The notes below the pieces were generated by a model. That model worked only from the letters and a program-made list of their open reading frames with translations. It was not told the origin of the DNA and did not search any database. From Euglena gracilis (Eukaryota > Euglenida > Euglenophyceae > Euglenales): a stretch of 64,000 bases of DNA. Of this stretch, positions 13,532-25,500 are shown piece by piece (the stretch's first letter is position 1; every line of letters begins with the position of its first letter). The stretch covers positions 60,757,858-60,821,857 of the forward strand of contig CP154954.1 of NCBI GenBank assembly GCA_039621445.1, written 5' to 3'. A program made the translations under genes and the position numbers.

Positions 13532-16500
13532 TTTTTTTTTTTTTTTTTTTTTTTTTTAATGTTTTTTTGGCCATTTTTTTGCAAAAAAAAGCAAAATTAG
13601 TTCACACAATTCTTCCCATAATTTATGAAACTAGCATTGTATCCAAAAAAGATTGCTTCATCGGGGGGGTTGGACAATTCTTGTCACTGGACAGGGGGGG
13701 GGGGGGCACAACAAATCCCCACCACCGTCAGCGGCGTTTTTGATGTATTGGTGCCAGAAGTGGACAAACAAAAAAAAATGGCCGAAAGTTACCAAAGTGA
13801 TGAAATTGGCCAAAAGTGCCAAAAACAGTCAATAATGGCCATGTACCAAGGTGGCTTCGGCTGGAGCACAACATGGAGCTCATCCCCCCTGCTACCATTA
13901 CATGTGGTGCAATTTTTCTGCACTCCAGGGTTTGTTCCACCGATTTTTCCCACTATGTCGGCCTATGCAAATGTTCCCGCGTTATCAGCTGTTTCTCGTG
14001 TATTTTCTGCATCCCCGGAGATTGCCCCCAGAAAACAATTATTTGTCAGTCATATTTGTCGAACTTTCTTTTTCAGGCCCTATCACCCGTACCTCCGTAT
14101 CCCCACCGACGATTTTATCCCCCTCCATTTTATATGTTAAATTCAGTTTCATTTCAGAAACATGAGGATGTTTCAGCTTATTCTGAAGGAGACGAACTTC
14201 TCACAAGAAGGGTGGCAAGCTACAGCCTAGAAACAGGAGGGGGAGCAACCAGTCAGCGCCCCAACTGGGTTAAAACAAGAGAATGTCCCAGGGGCACCAA
14301 GAGGGAGCCAACCATCCCGTGGAAACCGTCCTCGAGCCTCTGGTTTTGCTTTTGCAACATTTTCTAACCTTTCTCAGGCCTCCCATGTGCCCCCCCCCCC
14401 CGCCCCAAACACCCCACCACCGCCCGGGCCCAACCTGTCAACGTACCACCACATCATCAAGATCGACCCCCTAAGCCTGCGGCAGAAGCAACAGCTCTTC
14501 ACCTCCCTCCCCCCCACCCAACTGGAGGACCTCGACACCCGCGCCCAGTTCGTGGGTGTGCAGTGGGTGCCCAATGACAGGGCCTGTCCTGGCCAGGAAT
14601 CTGAACCTCTCTTGTCCCCCCCCCCCCCTATGTCAACCCCCCCAGCCGAGGTCACTTTTTCGGAGGTTTCTTCATGGATTGGCTTGAGTAGCCTTGTTTA
14701 ACGGCTGAGCCCCCCCCCCCATAGGAGGACACCCACAGGCAGACATCACCGGTCGTTGGGCATGGGGGGGGTCGGTCCTCCTACCCTCCCCCCCCCCCCA
14801 TATCCAACGACCATACCCCCGGTCGGAGGACATCTTTTTGGAGGCTTGGCCGGTTTCGGTCCCGGCACGAAGCGCCAGGGCGAAAAATTTTGCACCAAAA
14901 ATCGGCCAAAAATTGGCCAAAATGCCAATTTTGGTTAATTTTGGCACTTTTCGGGCAAAAATTTGTCACAGTTGCCCAAAATTCCCGGTGCTTTGCGCCG
15001 GAAGGGAAGTTTTGGCCTTTTTCGTTGTTTTTTTGGGTGGCGGTGTCCCGGTTACCCACCCACTTGTTTTGATCCTTTGTCCTACGACCCCCCCCCCCCG
15101 GTCAGAGGACAGACGTTACTGGTCATTGGACATATGGGGGGGAATAAGGGAATTCGATTTTAGAATTAGTTAACGCTACTAATCCTTAAGTTTACGCTAC
15201 CCCCAAAGCCCCACCTGGCAGTGTTGGTGGACGTCCACTGTCGGGGATTGGGAGAAGGCGGCCAAGGGAGGCGCGATGCGGGACAACTTCCTGACGCATT
15301 TCGTGTTCAACTGGTGGTCGTACCTGAACGCCTTGGACGGGCCGTACAACGACAAGCCCCACCAGGTGTTCCGTATTCGGGCGGCGGCACTGCGTTGTTA
15401 GTGGTTTTTATTTGCCCTGCAGGCGTCAAACATCAAATGAAGCATCTGGGCCATACCGCTCAGGGCAGGGTTTGATCTAAGGAGGGCGTACATGGTTTAG
15501 GTGGGGGGGTGTCCCCCCACCCCCCCCTCCTGGCCCGCAGGGGGGGGGGTCCGGACCACCCCCCCACCTGTCTTTATATCGAACCCTGGCTCAGGGTAGT
15601 GATTGTGATGGTGCCTATAATCACAAATTGCTGGAAGGTTGTCAGGGATTGAAGATTAGATTTGTCTTCCCACCATCTAACCGACCAGGGCGGTCCTTAA
15701 GGGACAGGAAAGTTTTTTCTCATTTTCTTAAGGACCGCCTCCCTTTCGGCCAAAGGACCGACCAAGGGCCCGGTGGGACTTGAACAGGGTCCAAAATTTA
15801 AAAGTCCAAAAAACACATCTTTTGATGATTTGGGTGGATGGGCGATGGCCCAAGGGTGCCAAGAATCAGTTTTTTTCCCTGATGACGACCTGTTCTCACC
15901 GAAGGATGCCAAATTTATTTGCCCATTTTCCTAAATAGTTTTATTGAGTGTGCTGGGACAGCGGAATTTTTTTTTATTTCTTTAAGGACCGCCCTGTAAC
16001 AGACTGATCAGACTGGTCTTCCCACCTTCTAAACCGCGCCATGCCATCAGGTGTTTCTCAACCTGGCGCCACTGCTGGCAATGCAAGCAGGACGTCACAC
16101 ATTTCTGGTCACACATGTCACACCTGCCACACCTGATGTAAGATTTGTGCACCCCCCCCCCCCCAGCAGTCAGCCGCCTGCGTCCGAGCTGATCTGGCGC
16201 CGGCTGAAGGCCGGGGCGGAGAACATCGAGTGGCAGGAGCTCGCCAACACGTGGCAGTCCCAGGGCTATGCCCGCCAGTGGGGCCCCCTGCGCCCAGGGC
16301 TGGCCTCCCCCTAGCGCAGCCGTCCGCTGGGCGGATGTGGGGGCCAGGCTTGTGCTTAGTCGGGTGCCTACCCCACGGGGGGGGGGGTGCTAGGGGCAGG
16401 CACCCCATAGCACCCGATCCGACCCCCCCCCCCGGGGGGGGTGGGGTTTTGGGGGGTGCCTGCCCCTAGCAGGCACCCCCCTCCGACCCCGGCACCAAAG

Positions 16501-19500
16501 GCGCCGGGGGCCCGGAAACGGCCATTTTCAATGAAAATTTTCTGGGTCCGGCCCGGACCCCTATCCCCCCCCCCTGGGGGGGGGGGTGCCTGCTAGGGGC
16601 AGGCACCCTATAGCACCCACCCCCCCTCCCCCCCCCCGGTCGGTAAGCACAAGCATGGTGGGGGCGGGTCACCGGCGGCGGCGTCAACAAACGGGATTGG
16701 CCTCTGCTATGGCGCAGGGGGGGGGGGGGTGCGGCCCACCAAGCACTGGCGCAACGCAGGCGTTGGACGATAAGGGGGTTTCAAGCAGTCGCAGCGCACG
16801 TTGTTGCCAGAAGAGCGCGCTAATCCTTACTCTGTTCTTCTTTTTTTTAGGCCCAACCTACCAACCCTACCTAGAGGGGGCTGGCAGAGCGGTGTCGAAG
16901 AATGGTGGCCAGGGCTCGAGGGCAGCCCTGGCTCTGCACGTTCCTCAGCCCCTACGAGGCCGGAGGGTTCATCACCCCCGTCCCCTCCCTCGCAAAGTGC
17001 GAGTACATCACCATGTCCTCCGGTCCGCCGAGGAGCCACCGTGTCATTGGGGCGGGGGCAGCAGGCAGTGGCGCGGCGCTCTGCTGAATGCCGGCTGGCG
17101 GACCACCAGGGTTGTATGGGAAGCTCCGCAGACAGGAGGTAGGTGGTCGGGAGGGTCACCCCCCCCCCTTGGGGGGGGTAAGGTGGAGGTGGCAGGGGGG
17201 TCCCCCCACCCCCACCCCCCTCCTCCTCCGCAAAAAAAAATACACTGGCATTTCGCGCCGGGTGCGTATTTTGGGACGCTATTGAGGCTCAATGTGAAAT
17301 TTTGTCAAAATGGCCAAAAGTGGTTGGAAAACGGTCGTAATTCGGGCTGGGTGGGGAGTTGCGGGGAAATCAAAATACTGTTAGATGGGTTTTTTTAAGG
17401 GCTTCAATTTAGATCCAGACATTTTCTTTGATTGCCCATTTTTTTTGAGAAATTTCAGAAAACGGCCGATATTTTGCACTCAACGGTGAGAAGTTCGGCG
17501 ACCGAAAGCTGGAGGTAGGAGGGGGAGGTCTCCCACCCCTCCCCCCTAGTTTTGGAAGGGCCCCCCCACCCCCCCTCCTACGAGATTCCCATACAAGCCT
17601 GCGGACCACACCCAGGCGTTTTCATCTTGCTCAAGCGTCAGGTTGACTTTTGCATGATACATGTTTTTGATCAAGAAATCAGTCAACCCTGAGTGAACCT
17701 TCCTCCCCGGGTGCCAATTTACAGCAGCCTCGAGTGGTCAAAAGTGATCAAAAGTGCTCATAAAGCAACAATGCAGCCAAGGTGGGCAAATTGTGGCCAA
17801 AGGTGGCCAAAGAGCAGCAAGAGCAGGTTCAAGTGGACAAAAGTGGCCAAAAAAGCAGTAGAAGCAGCCTCGAGTGGGCAGAAGTGCAGAAGGAGCCTCA
17901 GGTAGGCAAAAAAGTGGCCAAAAGTGGCCGAAGAGCAGCGGAAGCAGCCCCAAGTGGACGGAAAAGTGGACAAAATTGACCAAAGAGCCGCAAAGAAGCC
18001 AAAAAGTGGCCAAAAGCAGTCGACGTTGACCAAAAGTGACCAAAAAGCAGTAGAAGCAGCCTAAAATGGCCCCCAAAAAAAATAGGCAAAGAAAGCCAAA
18101 CGTGACCAAAAGTGGCCAAAAAATCCCCTCCCCCGAGTACCGGAGTGCCCGTTTTGGGGTCCCATGGTGCTTGGACGGTGACCACTTTGGGGGGGGGGGC
18201 AAAAAGCAGTCAAGAGCAGTCAACAGTTTCCAAAAGCACCCAGGGGTGCTCAAAAGTGGTTAAAAAGCAACAAAATGTGGCTTATAGCTGCTTAAAATGC
18301 CAAAAGCAGCCAAAAGTGGGCAAAAGTGGCCACAAGTCGCCCAAAAGTACCAAATGTGAGCAAAATTCTGCAAAAATGGCCTAAAGTGAGCGAAGGTCTT
18401 AAACGTGTGTTGTATAGTTGTGTATATGATTATTTTTTATTAGCACACCCCCTACCCATGGCCAATTGTTTGCCGACCAGGGCAGACCAGGGCCGACCAG
18501 GGCCGACCAGAGCCCAGCTTGCGAGCCTTCTGCTCCGGAGCCTCCTCCAGCCATACTCTCCCATGCTTCGTGGGTGCGGAGTTGCAAGTGTGGTTTTGGG
18601 CGCGCTTGGGTGGGCGGGTAAGCTGTCGGCGGAGGCCCCTCCCTCCGGTGGACGAGGTCTTCCTCTACCTGGAGCACATCCACCCCCAGCGGACGACCCC
18701 CGTCGGCGCATTCATCAAGTCCCTTTTGCAGTGGGTCCTCCGCTACGTCTTCTGGGCTAGCTGTCCACCGAGGCCGGGTTTGTCCTCCCCCCGCCACCAC
18801 TCTTTCTGTACCCGCAGGTCCTCAGGCTCTAGACACGCCGAATCTTTTGCAACGCAGTGGCAAAATTCACGTGAAACAACAAGTCCGACCCTCTTTCTCG
18901 TTTCACACCGGCTCACATTGGCCAAGGAACCGGACCTCCCCAAGAAGTTGCCACACGAGAGAGCACCAGTTACGGAGATCATCGCCGGCTGGGTGGCTGA
19001 TGGAAAGCCAACCTGAGACAGCAGGTAACGATCCCTCAAAGTGGATAACCAGCATTCATTCGGAACCCACCTTGGCCTGGGCCCAGTGTATGCCTACCTG
19101 CAGAAGGACTCCTCGACAGGGGACCCGGTGCGGTCCGTCAACCTTTGGGCCCTATGCATGCCATTGCTTTTTGACCCCCCACACACAATACACACAATAC
19201 ATAACAATACAGAGCATGCAATCATTTGTGGGCTAACGGGGATTGGATGACACCAAATCCCCTCCCTTCCGGCTGGGGGGGGGGGTCAGCAAAAAAACCC
19301 GCTAAATTGAATAAAAAATTTCGGCATTTTTTTCCACATTTTGTTGTCAAGCTTCCCTTGGATTCCAGAGTGGCCGACCCCCCTCCCGGGCGAGGGAGTG
19401 ACTGACGGTTTTCCAAAAACAGAACTTTGTTTGATGGAAAGGACCCCTCCCCCCCCCTTAGTTGCACCAAGGCTTCTTGTCTGTTTATGGCCGGCGCTAA

Positions 19501-22500
19501 CTTCGCTTCTGGCCCAGCTTGCTGTGTGGTGAGTGACCAGCCCCAGGCTTCTTTTTAAGTCACCTGACCCCCCCCCCCCCGGGGGGGAGGGGGGTGGGTG
19601 GGTGGGTCCGGGCCGGAGGCGCTGGGTATACCTTTTCGGCGTGAAGCGCCGAAAATTTTTGAAAATTGCCTTTAACGGGCCCGATTTTGGGGGGGTCCCC
19701 CCCCCCCCGGGGGGTCCCCCGGCACCCCGGGGGGGCGGGGGGGACCCCCCCTCCCCCCCCCGGGGGCCTTAAAAAGAAGCCTGGCCAGCCCCTCCCCCCC
19801 CCCTGGGGTTGGTGAAAAGTTGTGTCCCCCCCCCCCGGCGGATCGGTCGGGCCATGGCACGGCCCCGAGCTGGGTGGCCTTCGCGGTGGTGTTCCGCGTC
19901 ATGCGCCGCATCAACATCCGCCAGATCGCCACCAGCGTCTTCGCCGTCAAGGGCTTCGGGTGGCTCATCTGGACGTTCCTGCTGCTGGAGCCCACGGGTG
20001 GGCGGTGGTTTCCTGAGCCTGCCGCATGGGAGGGTAACTTGATACCGGGGGGGGGGGGGAATTGGATGCCGAAAAAAATGATTGGGAAAAAATTGGCGTA
20101 CAGAAATCCTGCCAAATTTTTCCGGGCCTGTTTTGAAAATCCGGCCTCAAATTTTTTCAAAATCACCCCTTTTCCAGTCATCTTGCAAACAAAACCTGCC
20201 AATTTTTTCCGGGCCGTTTTCAGGTTTGGCACCATTTTTTCGGCTTCCAATTTTGTCGGGTCTAATTTTATCTAGCTTCAATTCCCCCCCCCCCCGGTAT
20301 GGGAGGCAGAGAGGGTGTATACCTGGGCTGAAGAAACCACAGAATTGTGTGGCGTGCAGAAGTTCTGCCACATTCTCCAGGGTGTATGGTTTAGCGTTTT
20401 GTTTTGCTTTTGCATCAGCCAACGTTGAAGTGCATTTGAAAGGAGCGTTGGCCTGAGGAGGCCTGAGCCATCCTGCACTTTCAATCTGGGCAAGACAAAC
20501 GAGTAAAATTGCGCCAAGGAAAGTCGGTCGGGAGGGTCATCTCCACTGAAATGTCCTCTATACCCCCCTAGATTAATGATTAATTAACGCCCTCAAATGA
20601 CACACCCTCCCGTTGAGGCCTACTCTGAGAACCCAAAAAGTAATCCCTACAACAACAACAACAACAATGATGATGATGATGATAATCCCTCCCCCCACAG
20701 CGTCAGAAATTTGTTGTGAAAGGTAGTCAAACAGCCAAAGAAAAGTAGTAAATAAACGTCAACGATTCATTACCGATGTAAAAGTTCAAAAGGCACCCTT
20801 TTTCTCAAGAAGAACACAAATAAAAATTGAAGCAATGGTGTTTCAGGGTTATCGTTCTTTTTTTTTAAAAAAAAAGTATTTTACCAGATAAATGCACCCT
20901 TCGTCCCCTCTCCAGTTCAAATGACTCAATAAAAATCCCAGGGTGCATTATTTGGGAGTGGGGTTAATTTGCTGATGCCACCTATGAGTTATGGCTGCCA
21001 GTCATTCTACCACTGCCTAATGGTTGCCTGGCCCATAAACCACCCAGTCATCCCCAACCCCGACCGCAAACCAGAAGTCAGTTTGGGAGGTTCTTGTTGG
21101 GATGGGTCTTGGTTTTGCTTTGTTGAGAGCCGGGCAGGGACGCCCCCTCCCCAATCTCTCCCGAAGTCTCCCCAAAGTCCCCAAATACCCAGTTACAGTT
21201 GCTGAATGATTTTTTTTGGCAAATTCTTCAACCTCCAGTGTTCCAAAGTACCAGCTTTTTATTAGCTTTTGCTGGAACCCTGGTTGGCCTATATTATTTT
21301 TGAAAATGGTGGGTATTTTCTGCCAAACATGTCCATCGAAGGACCTGCAATGTGCCCTCTGGGACTCTCTTGGCGGCAGAACATACATTTTAATTGATCC
21401 ATTCTGGGCAAACAAAACGACGCTGGAGCATTGTGAGGCCAAGCCCGGGTTCCTCTTTCCGCCATGCATGGTTTGGCCGCCAATTTCCAGGGATGTCCTC
21501 CTGGAACATTGGATCATTGGATCCGGCGACATTGCCCGAGGAGGGGTGGCTGGGCATCCGTGCCCGGCACCGGTTCGCGCCCACGCGTGCCGTGGACCAT
21601 CTTCACGGGTGGCGTCTTCGTGGCATTTGTTTATTTCTGCATCCTGGGCATCTGGATCAGCTGTGCCTGGGCAGGGTCGGCCCGACTGTCCATGATCAGG
21701 CCTGGCGGGGGGGGGGGGGACAGGCGGGTTTGACCCCCAGGTCCCAGAAAGTTTGGAATCCTCATTTCTGGCCACCTTGGGCTCCGGGGAGCCTCCCTGG
21801 AGCCTCCCCGGAGGCTGGTTACCTGAGGGGAGCATCCCTGGAGCTTCCTCCAGGTAACCAGCTCACTCATCACCTCACCAAACACAAACAACGAACACAA
21901 AAATATTTCATGAGGTTGTTTGCAGGAATGGGGTTAGGGTGATGATTCTCCTGCAAACAGTTGAGCCTGTCCCAATCATCGTCGTTAGACTGGCCTCTAC
22001 AGGGTGCTCAGCGAACCCAAAGAGCCGCCCAGCTAGGGTTAAAAACATGGAGGGACGCGAGCAAGGCTCCGAAGGCACCGAGCGGGGTCCCCCTGGCGTA
22101 CCTCCCCCCCCCCCCCTGTCCAACGACCACCCCCCAGTCAGTGGCGATCTTTTTCCAGCTGATAATTTTTTCCCCCAAACGTTCGCGCAGCCTTTACTTA
22201 CAACTTTCATGGCGGATTTTGTTCCTGATCAACAAGTTTTCTATTTGGCGCTCTACTGGAGATGTTGCCGATGCTGTTGTTGTTGTCCGTCAGAGTATAA
22301 ACCACACAATTGCCAAGTTTTTTTTTGCACCTCCGCAACTTTTTTCTTCACCTTGGGGCGAAGCGGGAGAAAATTTTTTGAACCCGGTCTTGTCTAACGA
22401 CCCCCCCCCCGTCAGTAGCAATATTTGGCCAAAATAGCGACCACCCCTAAATATTGCTACTAAATAAAGTAGCGATATTTAGTGGTCGTTGGACAAGGGG

Positions 22501-25500
22501 GGGGGGTATTAACCCTGGTTGGACGGCTCTTTGGGTTAGCTGGTGCCCTGCAGAGCCCAATTTATCATGCTTCTGTGCACAGCTGAATCTGTCCACAAAA
22601 TTGGTTACCTCTGGGGAGCCTCCCCGGAGCATCCCCGGAGTTCCCACAGTTTCCATCTCTGTTAGTTTTTTTTTTATATTCGACATTCAGTCAGGTGGGT
22701 GTGTATGCCCATCCCCCCCCCGGAACCCAGCACTCGTTCCTGTCCTGCACTCATTACCCCCCCCCCCTATGTCCAACGACCCCCTTATGTCCAATGACTA
22801 CCCCCCGGTCAGAGGACACCTTTTTGGAGGTTTTACCAAATTTTTGGTCCTGGCGTGAAGCGCCGGGACGAAAAATTTTGCCCAAAAATTGGCCAAAAAT
22901 TTGGCCAAAGCGCCATTTTTGACACTTTTTGGACAAACAATTGTCAAAATTGCCCAAAATTTTCGGCGCGAAGCGCCGGAAGGGAAAAATTGGGCATTTT
23001 TTGGGTGGGTAGGGACCCGGGTACCCACCAACTTTCTTTTGACCCCATGTCCAACGACCACCCCCCCCCGGTCAGAGGACAGAGGTTTCCGGTCATTGGA
23101 CATAGGGGGGGGTAATTTGCTCTCGTGGGCAGTTGCCCTCGCCGATTTGGCTGAAGCCGACTTCTCCCCAGGGCGGAGAGGGGGGGGGGTAGGGCAGGCC
23201 CTGCGCCCGGGAGTTCTTCCTCATCGTCGCTGAGCTCGTCATCCGCCTGCGCCACAAGCGCATTGTGAACCGCCCGCCTCCCCGCCCCCGCCCGGCCTGT
23301 GCCGCCGGTGGCCGCGAACCCCGTTTCCGTGAAGCCTCCCGGGAAGGGTCTGAAGTGAATAACGCATGCAGCTGCATTTGATCGTGATGTGTGAGATTTT
23401 TTCCTGTTTTTTTTTTTCGCGCAACGCTGAACGAACCCTCTCTGAAGCCCCCCTCAGAAAGATCAGCTGAAACCCAAATTCGAGCAACGGGTGTCCAAAT
23501 TTGGGGGACGGGGACAGCAAACTCTCCGTATACCACTTAGGCGGCCTAATTCGCACTTAAGCTTTTTTCGTTTGATGTGCGCATTTGCGCAAATTTACGA
23601 ATTTTTTGATTGTGCTCTGTTTCGGCTGTGAAGGTCAGGGGGGTTTTAAAGCACGTGAACAAGAGAGTGCAAAAAAATGATCGAAATTCTGATTTTGGCT
23701 GTGAGACCCTCGGGACTTTGGCGAAAAACAGTGATTTTTGGGGGTGTCGGGAAGGACTTTGTGGGCCCAAACCTACGGGACCCTGCCGGCCCACCCTGAA
23801 AAAAACACAAAAAAGCACCATAGGAACGGGACCTTTACTGCCCCTGTTGCTCCTTTCGACTGTGTCCCCGAGTGTGTCCGAGCTGCCGGCGGTGTGCGTC
23901 CTGGGTGTTTGCCGGACTGCTTTACTTGCGGCGCCTTGGTGTGATGTTCTGCGCTGTTTGTTAAAGCGCGGGGAGAAAGTGCCGGGGTGTGTGGGTGTGG
24001 TGTGACCAAGCCGGCGACAAGGACACAGGGGAAGGAAGGTAAGTACAGGGTGTTGGGCAAGGGAAGCGCAGGGGGGATGAAATGGGGTCCGCAGGGAATG
24101 AAGGGAATAAAGGGGAAGGGTGTCTCCCACCCGGCTTATACCCGGGATGCGCACAACCAGTGGTGTGGCAAAGAACCCTGCAGGAGAAGCCAAACACTGG
24201 AAGGACAAAATTGCGTTTGATGCGCGCAATTGCGCGCACCAACATGTTTATGTTGATGTGCGCAATTGCGCAAATAAGGACAAACATGTCCTTCAAGAAA
24301 TGGGCTTTGGCACCCACGATGTGACAAAGAGGCCGTGGCGGCACGGACTGACGGGCCATCCAGTTGGTGGGTTTGTCACACTGTTTGTCAACGCGCAAGC
24401 TTATGGGCGCAAATGCGCACACCAAACACAAAACATTTTTATGCGCGCAAATGCACGCATAAACATGTTTTGTGTTTGATGCGCGCATTTGCGCAAATGA
24501 ACGCAAAGAAGAACAGTGTGACAGAAACAGAGCCATCAAACGCCGACAGCGGAAGTGGTTTACTTGTGCATTTGCGCGCATCACGTTGTTTGTGGGCAGA
24601 AAACAGATGTAAATTGTTCAGTTTACATCTGTTTTATTTGCGCACTTGCGTCCACAAAACAACGTGATGCGCGCAAATGCGCAAATAAACCACCAATGGA
24701 GGAGCAATAAGTGATTTCCTTTGGCGCTCCTACAGCCACCCTTAGTGGCTTCTGAGTGGGTTCAACCCAAATGACTACACCGCCCCCTCCGGGATATGGT
24801 GTTACGGTGCCGTTTTTGGACCATCGACAGGCCCGGCAAAAGATGGAGACATAGCATCTTTTGATAGTGGGTGCACAGCCACCCAGTAACGGTGCACGTC
24901 CACCGGCACCAATTTTTGGGTCCCAAGGGCCCTGCCGCTGACCTGCGGCTTCGGCTCCGCCGCTGCAGCCCCATCAGCTGCTGATGCTTCAGCACCCAGC
25001 AGGCCGGCATCGACCTCCCCGGTGCAACGACACCCACCACAGCGGCCACGTTATACCCCGCCACCGGGGTGTAAGACTGGGGGTATGACGTGGTGCCAGT
25101 GCATGGCAACCAACAGCTGGAGAGAGGTGGCCCTCAAACACCCGTTACTTTGGGTACAAGGAAGTGGTGAACCTTTACCCCTGGATTGGTCGTATCAAAG
25201 CGGTGGGACCCACTCCCCCCAAATTGTGCACAAAAACCGGTGTTTTTTACATTTTTCAAGGGAAAAATGGCAAAGAAAACCATAAAACAGACTACGGCCC
25301 GACACGTCCCGGGTGTTTCAGGTGCCAAATTTTGACTCCTTGTAACGCAGTCTTGTTGCACAAAAGGTGTTCAACAGTCACAGGTCGTTTGCACGTCATC
25401 AATTCATTACATTTAATTGCCAAACGCATGGCGCCAAAACAACAGGCCGTTCGGGCCGGGGAACAGCAGTGCACATGTACACACGCAAGGCAGGCAAATC

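Noticed and set aside
16586-17398. 270-residue open frame
   Set aside because: Overlaps a MITE end and C/G runs; low-complexity composition with no recognisable motif.
21017-21835. 272-residue minus-strand frame
   Set aside because: Antisense shadow of the GSL membrane exon 21558-21668 plus intron sequence.
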